Shown in pieces: positions 33,443-44,721 of a stretch of DNA of 64,000 bases. Below the pieces are notes generated by a model. It worked only from the letters and a program-made list of their open reading frames with translations. It was not told where the DNA came from and made no database searches. Made by a program: the position numbers and the translations under genes. This stretch comes from Aaosphaeria pasadenensis (lineage: Eukaryota; Ascomycota; Dothideomycetes; Pleosporales). Each line of letters starts with the position of its first letter. The stretch's first letter is position 1. The stretch lies in contig JAKLMB010000033.1 of assembly GCA_022813625.1 (NCBI GenBank), positions 1-64,000 of the forward strand. Direction: 5' to 3'.

Positions 33443-34406
33443 ATGGTAAGTCTTCTCACCTACCCATCATGAGCACTCTGATTGCGAAATATCCATCGTC
33501 TGCTGTTATCGGAACGATCGTTACCAGGAATTTCGGCATGGACGTTGTTTGCTGATTCGAACGACTACAGGTTCGTTACGCTGCCACCGAGATCGAGAAC
33601 GCAAAGTCCGCCCGGGCTCGCGGTTCATACCTTCGCGTTTCCTTCAAGAACACCCGCGAGACCGCGCAGGCCATCAATGGCTGGAAGCTCGAGAGGTTGG
33701 TTTCACTCAACGATGGAGGACTCACGAGGCACAACTGAGACGAAAACTTTAGGGCCCTTTCCTACCTCCAGAACGTCACCGAGAAGAAGGAGGCCGTTCC
33801 CATGAGGAGATACGCCGGCAGCACTGGACGCAGCGCACAGGGTTAGTGAATTCCACGAAATTAAGTCGATTCAATATCGGAGAAGGAGGCCTCGGAGCGC
33901 ATCTAGCATGCTTGGGATACTGTCGTACTGGGTTGGACAATTCGGCTGACTGTCCATGTAGGAAAGCAATTCGGTGTCTCCAAGGCCCGCTGGCCCGTCA
34001 AGTCCGCCGAGTTCCTCCTCGGTCTCCTCAAGAACGCTGAGGCCAATGCCGACACCAAGGGTCTCGACACCAGCGCCTTGATCGTTAAGCACATCCAGGT
34101 GTAAGCAAAATTCGCAAAGGCGGGGCGGTTCGACGACTGACAATCTATACAGCAACCAGGCACCCAAGCAGCGTAGGCGCACTTACCGTGCTCACGGTCG
34201 TGTATGCATTTACCCCTGCATGCCTGAAAGTTATCGACGCTGACCCTATAATTTAGATCAACCCCTACATGAGCTCCCCATCGCACATCGAGGTTATCCT
34301 TACCGAGGGTGAGGAGGTTGTCGAGAAGTCAAAGGATGTTGAGGGTCTCCGATTGAACAGCAGGCAACGTGGCCAGCGCACTCGCAGGGCTATCACCGCC
34401 GCATGA
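33443..34406 (+). CDS. rpl17: 60S ribosomal protein uL22 (L17)
   Basis: Exons 33443-33445, 33571-33695, 33753-33841, 33962-34100, 34153-34201 and 34257-34406 give 184 residues, the normal size. The first exon is only the ATG codon, followed at once by GTAAGT; exon 2 begins VRYAATEIENAKSARARGSY. Further marks are VSFKNTRETAQAINGWKLER, VPMRRYAGSTGRSAQGKQFG, GRINPYMSSPSHIEVILTE and the basic C-terminus RQRGQRTRRAITAA. uL22 lines the peptide exit tunnel of the large subunit. All five introns are GT-AG and keep the frame. The ATG-only exon is plausible because ribosomal protein genes often carry an intron right after the start codon. Confidence 0.96.
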
Positions 34407-34749
34407 AGAGCGAATGAAAACGTGCGATGATGGTCAAGTGGGTTAACATCCGGCTACAGCAAGTATCTGGCTGGAGACGGCAAGAGGAAAGGCATGGGAG
34501 TCAATGAGCGAAATGATTCATAGGGTCTTTCATCCTCCGGCATGATTGGGGTTTCATCTTCTCCGGTGTCTGGTCGAAAAAAATTCAAATAGGCTACGGC
34601 CGTTTCCAATACATGAGCGCTTCAAGTGACAGTGCTCCGGTCCCTTTTTACAATGCCAACCTTTGCTCACAATTACTGATGCCGGTATAGGTGGCGTGTG
34701 ACCCTTTTAGTGAGATAATGATCAATACATTAACAGGGGCGTATGATGA
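34407..34749. other. Convergent 3' flank, no gene seen
   Basis: 3' untranslated regions of uL22 (plus) and the GH128 gene (minus). Confidence 0.6.
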
Positions 34750-35772
34750 CTACCAGAAACCATTGACGTATACGGCCAACATCGTTAACGCAGCTACAAG
34801 GCCACCACTGACTCTTAACCCACTCGCTGCACCTTCGCCCTCACCCTTCTGGCCCTCCTTGAAGCCGTTCTTCTCTCCACCCATGTAGAGCGCACCCAAC
34901 TCGGTCAAGCCACCTTTTTTGTCGAACAATGCAACACCATCTCCCGTCCACTCATTCGCATCGCTTGATCGAAAAGCACCAAACCAAGCATATCTTTCAA
35001 CATAATCCAACCCATCCAAATAGCCCAGACTAGAGTTCATCATGGCCACGGTCGCTTTTTCATCGGCTTGCGGCAGTGCCATCTCTGTGACCCAGATCTT
35101 CAAGTCCAACGAGGCGTTCTTGTTGTAGAACTCATCCAGCGTCCCCAGCCAGCTGGTCAAGCCGTCAAACGCGCCATACCAATGAGCGGCGATGAAGTCG
35201 GTAGGGCACCCATTCTCCGAGTCGATCTCGTAGCAGGACTCGTTGAAGCGCCGAAGCCACTCCAACCCCATGGGGGAGCCCGTCGTGCTCGGGTGCGAGA
35301 TCTTCCATTTGCGGCCGCCGTTCTCGCCATTGCGGTATGGCACTATGTGTTCTATGTAGGCCTTTGCGGCATCCTTCGGTTCGATGCTCGAACCGCCACT
35401 GTCCTTTGTGCCGTCTGGTTCGTTGAAGCTCAGTATGTGGCTAGAGGATTCGGGTAAGGAACCGATCACGCGGGCGGTCTGAGAGTCCTCTGCGCCATCG
35501 ATTCCGTGGATGAGAGGAATGAATTCTAGAGGTCCATCGCGAGGTATTTGATCGGTATTCGGGTACGGGGACCAGTTGTAATACCAAGATAGGGGGGTTG
35601 AAGAAGAGATCAAAAGATTGTTGTCGGCACGATGGGTGTCTCCCAAGTAAGCTATGCCACGCTTAGAATTGCGATTCGCTTGTGCGAGGACTGCTGGGGG
35701 TGAAAATAATAGAGCGACGAGTGCAGCGAAATGCCATCCTGGACGGCTTTGGTTGATATTACAAGAAAGCAT
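34750..35772 (-). CDS. GH128-family (glyco_hydro_cc, Asl1-like) wall protein, probably GPI-anchored
   Basis: Intronless, 340 residues. A signal peptide ends near ALLFSPPAVLAQA. The domain starts at KRGIAYLGD and shows the family pattern: YYNWSPYP, FIPLIHGID, HILSFNEPD (Glu118, presumed acid/base), ISHPSTTGSPMGLEWL, DFIAAHWYGAFDG and LKIWVTEMALP (Glu230, presumed nucleophile), then YAWFGAF. Both catalytic glutamates are present, so beta-1,3-glucanase activity is likely. The C-terminus has a small-residue stretch (GEGAASGLRVSGG) followed by a hydrophobic end (LVAALTMLAVYVNGFW), fitting a GPI attachment signal; the enzyme would sit on the plasma membrane or wall and modify glucan. S. pombe Asl1 is the best known relative. 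Confidence 0.9.
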   Translation of the reverse strand: MLSCNINQSRPGWHFAALVALLFSPPAVLAQANRNSKRGIAYLGDTHRADNNLLISSSTPLSWYYNWSPYPNTDQIPRDGPLEFIPLIHGIDGAEDSQTARVIGSLPESSSHILSFNEPDGTKDSGGSSIEPKDAAKAYIEHIVPYRNGENGGRKWKISHPSTTGSPMGLEWLRRFNESCYEIDSENGCPTDFIAAHWYGAFDGLTSWLGTLDEFYNKNASLDLKIWVTEMALPQADEKATVAMMNSSLGYLDGLDYVERYAWFGAFRSSDANEWTGDGVALFDKKGGLTELGALYMGGEKNGFKEGQKGEGEGAASGLRVSGGLVAALTMLAVYVNGFW

Positions 35773-37575
35773 GTTTGGGGGTATATGAATATATCAGTAT
35801 CGTAAAGTCGTCAGGTATTGCGAAACATGAGGCTCTAAGGATTTCCCAGGAACCAGGTATGGAGTCTATCTTTAACGATCGCACGTCGAGATCAGAACCG
35901 GATGCAAGGCACCAAGAACAAGGTCATATCTCGAAGCATCATTGTACGGAAACAGGACTTGATACGTCCAAGTCTGATGCCAGAGGAGACAGATATGGTG
36001 AGGTGTGGTGGGTTGTTGGCCATGCTGGGCTGCTGGGCTTGCGTCATAGAATGAAACTTGGCAGACGTTGTACTGTGTAGACGGCCGGTAGAGCATCATT
36101 TCCGAGATAACAACGTGGCTGAAGCCTGTCCTTGTAGGAACATCACGAAGGGTTTCCTGTTGGAGGCGAGACAAAGTATCGAAGATACTCGCAAGAGGAA
36201 ATTTGGGGTACTGGTATTGATTGGTAGGATTAGGAAACTCTTTCAGTTGAAGTTAGTTAGTGGTGATGAAAAACAATAGCTACTGGTAGCGTACCTTACC
36301 TAGGTAGGTACTCCACACATATAATGTCTGTACCTCCGCGCACTCTGGTGTTCTATGTATTGCAACAATAAACAAACTCATACAATCATACATAAAGCAT
36401 ATCCCGTGATGAAATGAATCGAAATGAATTCGTCCCGTCTATGGACATCGAGGCGGCGGCGTATGAATCATGGGCGGATAAGTACTGTATGTTCTCTCGT
36501 ATTATCCGCTAGGCGACCAAGCCTGTGCCAACAGCCACCCGCAGCAAGATAAGGTACCTGGGCACCTACTTGTAGGTAGCTAGGTAGCCAAGCAGGATAG
36601 TCGAGCAAAGCATCCCGAGACTTCTGAAGCTTTGTGGCTTGAAGGAACAAGCAACTTTCGCTCTATAAATTCTGTAACTACGAAGTAAGACCAGTTCCCC
36701 TACCTACCAATGTAGCCTTTGCAACAATCAAGAGCACACAAATATCCACCTAAGCTCTTTTGCTTCTCCAAGAAAATGCAATCGTTGTTCAAGCAGGCCG
36801 ACAAAAGATAAGAGGGAGAATTGATTACATTGTGTAGCTATCGTTTGTTCAAGTGGCCTCCACTCCGGATTAATACTCGTATATGACCCCGGATTTGCCA
36901 GTGCGGGCGGGCGGTGCCCCTCATCAATTCGTGCGTGCTACGGTACCTCGTAACCTCGTGCCATCTCCTCCGACCCACCAACCCACCAACCCCCCAACCC
37001 AAACCCCGTACAGCACATATGTACGACTATCTTCCGTCGTCACAGTACATATTGTATAGGCGCTCACTGTCGGCCCGCTACTCCATTTCCCCAGCTGATC
37101 CCACACTCGCTGCTCATTGCCTCATTCTTCCTTCCTTTCCCCTCCACGTTACATCCCAGTTAGCCTCTTAGAGCTGGTTATATCCGCCATTCTCGTACCA
37201 TGGCCGACCTGACTCCACACAATCGAGGGTCCGAGGCCGGGGAACGGGACAATATCCTGCGAGGTGACAGTCTACAAACATGTAGGTACATAACTAATCA
37301 AATGCTCTCTCAATACGGACGGCTTCTCGCATACCCTGGCCAGCAAATCCTGTAATTCTCTGCAAACCGTATAAAGCTTTGTACTACCCCTCATCCTTCC
37401 TGGACCATTTCTTACTCCGTGTGCCCGGCCCGATGATTCTCTCTTTTGCCCTCTGATCATCTCCTGCATCGCGTAGTACATGAATGATATATTCTGATTG
37501 CAGCTTCTCCAAACTATAGTATCTCAGGAAGGCGTGAGCTACGGGACCTTTGCTTCGAATTCAAGTACCGACAGA
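35773..37575. other. Divergent intergenic region
   Basis: About 1.8 kb between the GH128 gene (minus) and the Dal5-like permease (plus). Possible leader exon of the permease around 37200-37285, where ATGGCCGACCTG opens a frame followed by a GTAGGT donor, but the frame does not join the permease. Nothing else recognised. Confidence 0.5.
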
Positions 37576-39311
37576 ATGGCTTCTGCACCAGATCACAAAG
37601 CAGCAGCGGATCACATCTCAGATGATGCGATCCCAGTCACGCATTCCCCTGGACATGGCGCATCGAGTTCGAAGCTTGAGCCACCGCCACTGGTGGCAGC
37701 GATGACACAAGAGTATCGTATGCAGGCCGAAGCTACGCTTAGGAAGAAAATCGATACTCGATTACTTCCCATGATCATACTTATGTATATCATGAATTAT
37801 CTTGACAGAAATAACATCGCTGCTGTAAGGCTTGCTGGACTGCAGGACGAACTCGACCTTTCGAGCGTACAATACCAGGTAGGAAATGCCAAATCCATCA
37901 GTTAAATCCATGGCTGATGTTCATTTAGACAACTGTGTCCATCCTCTTTGTAGGATACATTCTGATGCAGAGTATGCCTTCCCCCTGGTCTTTTGCCGAT
38001 TAATCACTGATATCTTAGTCCCCTCCAACCTCTTCTTGAATAAGACGGGCCGGCCCGCATTATATTTACCAACCTGCATGATTATTTGGGGAATCATCTC
38101 TGGAGCTACAGGCGCGTGTCAGAACTTCGGAGGCCTTGTAGCCTGTCGCTTCTTCTTGGGCTTTATAGAAGCGGCATACTTTCCGGGATGTCTTTTCTAT
38201 CTCTCTTCTTGGTATACGCGGAAAGAATTGGGGTTCCGCACCGCAGTACTTTACTCGGGCTCCCTTATTTCAGGAGCATTTGGCGGCCTTGTCACAGCGG
38301 GCATCACCAGTAACATGGATAACATTCATGGCTTGAGGGCCTGGCGCTGGTAATTTGGCATCTGTGTCTCACTCATCACGGTTTACTAATTCGCAAGCAA
38401 GGGTCTTTATCCTCGAGGGTATAATCACCGTCATCATAGCTGTCAGCGCATTCTGGGTCCTCCCCAACTTTCCCCGAACCACAGCCTGGCTCAGTGAAGA
38501 AGAGAGACAACTTGCAGCCTACCGTTTGATTGAAGACGTCGGTGAGGATGACTGGCAATCATCCGAAGACCAGAGCTTCTTCAATGGCCTCAAATTGGCT
38601 CTCCTCGACATCAAAACATGGGTACTGACTATTTTGCTTCTATCAATCGTCTCATCTGCCTCCGTTACCAACTTCTTTCCATCTGTTGTTAAAACACTCG
38701 GATATGGGAACATCGAGACCTTGCTCCTTACCGCTCCACCGTATGCGTTGGCAGTCATCACGACGTATCTTAACGCGTGGCATGCCGATCGTACGGGAGA
38801 GCGATTCTTCCATATCACGATCCCTCTCTGCGTGGGAGTCGCCGCCTTCATCCTTGCTGCGGCCACAAAGTCTACTGCACCTCGTTATGTGGCCATGATG
38901 TTGATGGTTCCAGGGGTCTATACTGGTACGTTCATCTCATGTTACTTGCAGTGTTATATATCCGGCTAATGCGATCAAGGATACGTCGTTGCATTGGCTT
39001 GGATATCCAATTCACTTCCTCGCCCAGCTGCGAAACGTGCTGCTGCCTTGGCGTTCATAAATGCCATATCGAATACTAGCTCCATCTATGCGAGTTACAT
39101 GTACCCGCAACCCAAGAAGGGACAGCCCGATTTGACTATCCCATTGAGCGTGGACTGCGCGACAGCGGCACTCGCAATCATCATGACAGCCATTATGAGG
39201 ATCATATTGACAAGGCTGAACAAGAAGTTGGATAAGGGCGAGCACGTAGAAGGAGCTATTAATGCTGTTCCTGGTGTGGCGCAGGACCACGGCTTTAGGT
39301 TCTTGGTATGA
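37576..39311 (+). CDS. Dal5-like MFS permease (anion:cation symporter family)
   Basis: Exons 37576-37878, 37929-37971, 38019-38349, 38402-38925 and 38980-39311 give 510 residues. Start chosen at MASAPDHKAAA; an in-frame ATG at 37498 would add 26 residues. Family marks include LLPMIILMYIMNYLDRNNIA at TM1, VGYILMQIPSNLFLNKTGRP after splicing, IIWGIISGATGACQNFGGLV, FFLGFIEAAYFPGCLFYLSS, WYTRKELGFRTAVLYSG, VLPNFPRTTAWLSEEER and ASYMYPQPKKGQPDL. This group transports organic anions such as allantoate, vitamins or nicotinate-like acids across the plasma membrane. The C-terminal tail is short with LDKGEHVEGAINAVPG. All four introns are 47-54 nt, and conserved motifs read straight across each splice. 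Confidence 0.9.
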
Positions 39312-39598
39312 AGGAAGCCAGTCAGCCGCAACGTCCACTATTAGACATTATGTACGGCGCAGAAGGAAAAGAGTACCAGACCAAGGGTCGTGAATTTTAT
39401 TCGTGCAAGGGCACTTTCCTCACCCCACAATCGGTGCCTTCCAAGTATCCCCGAATAGCGCAAGCGTCAACCTAAGTGTAGATACAGTACATTTCAGACG
39501 AGACTCCATGATATCTCCCAGTCGTTGCCATCCTATCTTCGCATTCAACCTCATCTTCTACGTTCTGATTAACAGCTACAACAAGGAACCGAACCAGG

Positions 39599-40933
39599 AT
39601 GAAGGTCAAGCAAATTTACCTTCTTCGCGAAGGCCAAACAGCCGACAACTACTTTGACCCATACACTGGTGAATGGGGAGATCCCGCAACACCTACTCGA
39701 CGCTTTGCAGACAAATCGCTCTCGGAAGCAGCTATTCAACAAATAAGAGGGACTGCACGCGCTCTCTCGCGTCTTAAACTTGAGAGGGTATTCGTAGCTC
39801 CACACTGGCAGTGCGTAGATACGATGTCCCGGATTCTACCTCACCTTAACGTCGCCGACCCTCATAGTGGCCTGATGAGTGTGGAATATGGTCTATCGTA
39901 AGTGCATGACTTGCGTAGCATTTTATTCAGAGTTGCTAACAGATTTCTTTCCCGTTGTAATAGTGCTTGGGAGGATCCCTTCTATTTCCCGCCGGGTGTC
40001 AAGTCGAAGTCAGGAAATGCGCTACATCCTACGGCAATCGGCGTATTTGCTTCCAATTTCTCGAATATAGACACCACTTATCGAAGTGCCTGGTCCCACT
40101 CTCCTCCAACATGGGACGCGGGGCTGTGGAGGAGAGATGTAGATGACAACCTGATTCCACCCACAAATACAGTAAGCGACCCAGACGAGTGGGAATCGAT
40201 GCCCACATTCCTACTCCGGATCAAAGTCTTTCTGGATCAGATAACACGTTATCGTCACGCCAGGCGTCGGGCCATCTTGATATGTGCGACAGCTCCTGCC
40301 TTGCTTGCAGTTGCTACGCTTCTGAAACACTGGCATTCATTGCCGTCCTATGATTACGACTCTCCAGCCAATATAGATGTATATCGCGCCTGGATGACAA
40401 AAAGTCTCAAGAAATTTCGGCGCCTCATGAAAGGGCCAACCTACTGGCGGGAGTTTCGCACTGGAAACCTCTACATTACGCGATATGACCGTACCTTACT
40501 CCGCAATTGGAGATTGGCAATAGATGGGAGACGTCGCCACATCTCGAGAAAAATCGATCAGGGAAATGAGTGGTACATGCCCGTTGATGCAAGATGGCAG
40601 TTGCGTCTGGTTCCCGATATTCGAGAATATGAGAAACATCCGATCGGTTGTATATACAACTCTGTTCATGATTTTGCGCTACAAACAACGGGAGAAGTCT
40701 TCGAAACCTATCTGGCACTTCGTCGCCATTTTGGAAGTAATCCTTATCATGTCCCGTGGTACATGTACATTGGCCTATGGTTTTGCCACCTAACGATGTG
40801 GTCATTAGCGCTGTACAAGATCGTACACACCGTAGCGTTGACCATAGAAGACTGGACTTGGGTATACACACCAATGATGGCAAGCACGGTACAGTTCATG
40901 CTCTTCATGTTCCCGCCTTTGCTCGCTGCATAG
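39599..40933 (+). CDS. Catalytically dead histidine-phosphatase-fold protein with C-terminal membrane segments
   Basis: Exons 39599-39897 and 39964-40933 give 422 residues. The start MKVKQIYLLREGQTADN is that of a phosphoglycerate-mutase-like phosphatase, but the catalytic RHG is REG (Glu11 for His). The SPxxR element reads APHWQ (Arg lost), and the second catalytic box reads ILICATAPALLAV where active enzymes have THG, so the second His is also lost (Ala210 region). The C-terminal part is unlike the family: Arg-rich RRRHISRK, then hydrophobic WYMYIGLWFCHLTMWSLALY and MMASTVQFMLFMFPPLL, probably one or two membrane segments. A pseudo-phosphatase anchored in a membrane, maybe sensing or scaffolding, is the simplest reading. 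No active-site residue is intact, so catalysis is very unlikely. It lies 287 nt downstream of the permease, same strand. Confidence 0.7.
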
Positions 40934-41508
40934 TCAACGATGACTATAATCCTACTAGCAGTCTGAACGATCCTTCAGCATTCAGAGACTGGTTCAGACA
41001 GCAATACTTGTGCGGTCTTGCTTAGGCGGGTGTTTCTTGCTTGATCGATGTTAGGTCCCTTTAGCTTATAAAGTTTAGTACGTGGCTTCGCATCGAATGG
41101 AACAATTCTATACTGAGAAGCTGAGTTTACGAGATGGTCGAGTTGCAAATTGATCAAGTTTGAATACAATGAAGTTGCTGATTGGATAGTGGCGTCACCT
41201 GATTAGGTATTCCTGTGTTCACTTTGCCGTAGTATTTTACTTTCACCAGCTTTCTATACCAACCCTGCGTGAAAGCCTGGCACGTGCGGAGCCTGACGTT
41301 ATTTTGGGCGTATTTCTTTTACTGCAACACGCAGATTGAGACTCACTTATCTCACACACATTTTCTCTCACCAAAGAAAGGTGCGCCTCGTTCCCTTCAT
41401 CTTTGCTTTTCCCGCCAAACTCCCGAAGCAAGCTCTTACATAAACCGAAGTCTGCAACCCTCCATCTATGTGTTGAGTTGAGAAACCTCTGCGGCGACAA
41501 AACCGTTT
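40934..41508. other. Intergenic, no gene seen
   Basis: Spacer between two plus-strand genes with pyrimidine-rich leader sequence near 41340-41470. Confidence 0.55.
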
Positions 41509-42210
41509 ATGATCAGCTTTGCATTCGTGAGGCTAGGAGCAAAAATGATCGAGATGGCAAATGTCTACCGCCAATATGTGCCAACGGGCATCCTTCCCTG
41601 TGCTATTTCTGTGACTTACGTGGGGGCCTTCCACCTTCTTCGTTGCGGTCACATCGTTGCTGTCTGCGATGACAATCACCAGTGCGCAAGGAACTGCCTG
41701 CATGTAGTCCTCACCCTGGGCGCCGGCCACGAGGCCTTCCACAAGCACATCAAACAGGACGAGCTGGTTTGCCCGTCCTGCTTCAAGATCTCATTTTCGA
41801 CGCTCAAGGCCAATTTCCATGACACTCCTCTCGTGAAGGCACTACGTCCCACCGTCTCGCTGACCAGATCTCTTCTCAAACGACTCGTTCCGGCTCTGAG
41901 CGACAAAGACTTCCTACCCAACCAGTATGGTGGCCTTCTGTCGGCTCAATACACCAACCCAAACCAAGACTTTCTGGACTACAGGCAGATCCACCACTTG
42001 TCCTGCGGACACGAAGTCTGGGCACTTCCGATGCGCCCATGTGCAGCTAACTGCAGGAAGACGAACCCAATGTGCAAAAGTCACGGCTTCCCACAGAATG
42101 CTACGCAAGCAGATGCGATCATATGCTCTGAGTGTATGCTCAAAGCTGAAATGATAGAGGATCGCAATGCTGGCCCCTTGCTGACGTTTGATCCGATGGA
42201 GGGGAAATGA
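41509..42210 (+). CDS. Cys/His-rich protein with two copies of a putative zinc module, unknown function
   Basis: Intronless, 233 residues (or 221 from the second Met, MIEMANVYRQ). Two similar Cys/His units are visible. Unit 1: LRCGHIVAVCDDNHQCARNC followed 24 residues later by CPSC. Unit 2: LSCGHEVWALPMRPCAANC followed about 23 residues later by CSEC. Both fit C-x-H-x(9,10)-C-x2-N-C...C-x2-C, and the minus-strand gene at 26036 has one such unit. The regular spacing suggests metal binding. Between the units is a helical, basic segment (TVSLTRSLLKRLVPALSDKD). No signal peptide or TM is evident. Family unknown to me; a lineage-restricted fungal protein is likely. Confidence 0.7.
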   Translation: MISFAFVRLGAKMIEMANVYRQYVPTGILPCAISVTYVGAFHLLRCGHIVAVCDDNHQCARNCLHVVLTLGAGHEAFHKHIKQDELVCPSCFKISFSTLKANFHDTPLVKALRPTVSLTRSLLKRLVPALSDKDFLPNQYGGLLSAQYTNPNQDFLDYRQIHHLSCGHEVWALPMRPCAANCRKTNPMCKSHGFPQNATQADAIICSECMLKAEMIEDRNAGPLLTFDPMEGK

Positions 42211-42832
42211 GTTGTTCTGGGTAGCCACAGAGGAAAAAGGACGCGAGTGAGTCGATTCATCGCCCGCAGCGTGGAAGAAAAGACCATCACTGCGATACCG
42301 TATGGGGACGAGAAGGAAGATTCGCCGGATGCTGTCACATGCACAGGTCCATCATTATAATGGCTTGCTGGACTCGTGTATTTCTCGCCATAATTAGCAC
42401 GTATTTCGCGTCAGGCAAGAATAGACGTATTTTAGCACATCATCACCATATGTGTAATTAGCCTCGACCTGATTCTTTATACCGTGACTTCTGGAATAGC
42501 TTGAATTTGAATATAGATAGATGACGTTCCTAGAGACAACAATTTGGTGTGCGCCACAAGCAAACAGAAAGGTTTAATGCCTGCTACTACTGCAGAAAGG
42601 GATGATACTGAACAAGGATGAGTTTGCTCCATGGTTGATTAAAGCAAAGCAAAGAAAAGTTTTGATGTATGTGTTCAAATGCCATGAACTATCATTAACA
42701 TTCAATAAGTAATGACTTGAATTTGTCTCAGTGGCTCACCGTTCCATGCTAACGCCGGCCCCCGAAAGCCCCCAAGATGATATCGTACCCAAAACACAAA
42801 GAAAGAGATATTCATGCCTTGCACCGTCCCTT
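42211..42832. other. Convergent 3' flank, no gene seen
   Basis: AT-moderate sequence between a plus- and a minus-strand gene. Confidence 0.55.
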
Positions 42833-44721
42833 TTATTCAAGTGGAATATTCAGCTGGCCCTTTTGCCATTCACCGCCAGCGATCCCCCTGGTGAAGGCCG
42901 AAATATCGTCCCCATCTGTCTGGTAGAAGACATACAGACTGTCCCACACTGGCTTATCGCCGTCCATCTCCGTGTATGCGGTCGCCGTCAGATGAGTTCC
43001 ACCCAGCGCGTATTCCGGCCCCGCAGGGTTTGTGATGGTGAATGTATCCTCAGACACGATGGTGGTATTCTCGGCTTGATAGGTGACGTTGAACCCCGAT
43101 ATAGATTTGTCGGCCATCTGCGCGTAGAAATATGTCGTATAACCTAGCGAAGACGTTGGGTAGACATCCGGGATGAGACCTTTCGTGGAGTTCTGCCACG
43201 ACATGATAGGATGGGCCTGAGTGGACGTCGCGTTGGCGGTGTCCTTCCACCAGATCTCGGTATCGTTGGCTTTGTTGACCATCATGGTGTAAGTGGTCGT
43301 GCCCTCGCCCCAGCTGTAACATCCCACACCAGCGTGGGTGTTTTTGCCCTGCCACTTGTCGAGCGCGCCCCAGTCTTCGAACCCGGCATACCAGGCGTAT
43401 TGCTGGAAGGTCGAATCGTCTGTCGCGAACCATATGTTCATCCCTTGGATATCCTCGAAGGGTATCTTGTTTTTTTCGCCGCTTGGTGTTGGCATCTTGG
43501 AGAAGTCCGAGTCACCGTAGAAGTTGCCTTTCCAACATGCCTGGAGTCCCACGTTGCCGGGAGAGTCGTAGACGGTAAGGTTCAACTTGCTTAGTGGACC
43601 TGGTTGCCAGATGTTGCTCACATTGGTTTGGGTTACTTGTCGGACGATGTTTTCCTTCGAGATGTAGAAGACGTGGAACTGTAAATAAATTAGCAGTGTA
43701 TCAAGACAGCCTTATGTCGGGCAGCGTACATATTGTGTGCTATTGATGGCAAAAGAGACAGTCGATATGGCTGTGCCGTTCTTTGCATCAGTCGCAACCG
43801 TCTCCGATCTAGTGCCGCCGATCCATTTCTTTTCGGTCGTGTATTGCATGAATCTGATGTCGCCCGTCCAATGTTGGAAGTAAAGTGTAAAGATCCTACG
43901 CTTGTCTTGGCTCCATGACTCTCCAGCTAGAGCGATACCCGAACCGTTGAAAGCTCCCTTCTTAGAATAGTATTCTGTTCCAAGTGCACCGCCGATACAC
44001 AATTCCGGATGGTCGTTGCAGAAAGGAGCGACCCCTTCATTTTTTTGAGAACCGCTGTAATTGATTAATTATGGACATCCATACTGCTGTCTGATGACTT
44101 ACGACGAGTCCTTATCTTTGAGACCCAGACCTAGACCAATTCCAAGAGCCAAAGTTACCACCACAATCGCAATAATGGCGGCTATTACGATGATGTTGAA
44201 CGTTCTCTTTCTGACGCCGCATGTTCTCCTCCCCTCTGCGGGAGGTATGGCCGAGGCCTCTGTCCTTGGCTCAACCTTGTCGTTTAGGTTGAATGGAGGG
44301 ACGCGGGGGGAATACAGGGTCGTATCCCCGTGAGATGAAGGAGAGAGTGGTCTATGTTGATGCTGGTCGTACAAGTAGGCCTCGATGACCTCTGGAGCCT
44401 CGTGGCCCCGTGGCGAGTCTGGTGGCGCATCGTACGAATATGTGGACTTTGATGTTGGTGGTCTTGAAAATTGTAAGTGTTCAGTCTTGGGTAAAAAGCA
44501 TTTCGATCTCGTGTGCTTCCGAGGAGCATCATCATCGCGTGTACTTACGGTGATGCCCAGCGTCCTTCAGTAGTTATAGTCTGCGGTGGACTCCCATTTA
44601 CGCTCATCTCTTGCGGCTCTCGATAACCCTGAGGCTCTGAATATGATTGAACACCCATATATTGCTGTGGAGGACTCCATTGACCCTCGTGCGTGCTTCT
44701 TGAAGCCTCGTAGTGGGACAT
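42833..44721 (-). CDS. Membrane-anchored fungal fucose-specific lectin-like protein
   Basis: Minus-strand exons 44549-44721, 44103-44462, 43730-44054 and 42833-43678 give 567 residues. Residues 1-140 are a Pro/Ser/Gln/Tyr-rich cytosolic arm (SPPQQYMGVQSYSEPQGYRE). A single TM at about 146-171 reads FNIIVIAAIIAIVVVTLALG preceded by basic VRKR, so a type II orientation is expected. The rest resembles the fungal fucose lectin beta-propeller: repeated blades with DIRFMQYTTEKKW, FHVFYISKENIVRQV, IWFATDDSTFQQYAW, TEIWWKDTANA, YTTYFYAQMADKSI and SLYVFYQTDGDDI. It has several N-glycosylation sequons (NST, NVS, NLT, NDT, NAT). It would present a sugar-binding propeller at the surface. Cysteines FCNDHPELC may form a disulfide at the propeller start. 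Acceptor of intron 1 is AAG, chosen because only it keeps the frame. Confidence 0.82.

Noticed and set aside
37200..37285. Possible first exon (ATGGCCGACCTG, then a GTAGGT donor) for the Dal5-like permease
   Set aside because: Joining to the acceptor at about 37503 does not give the permease frame.
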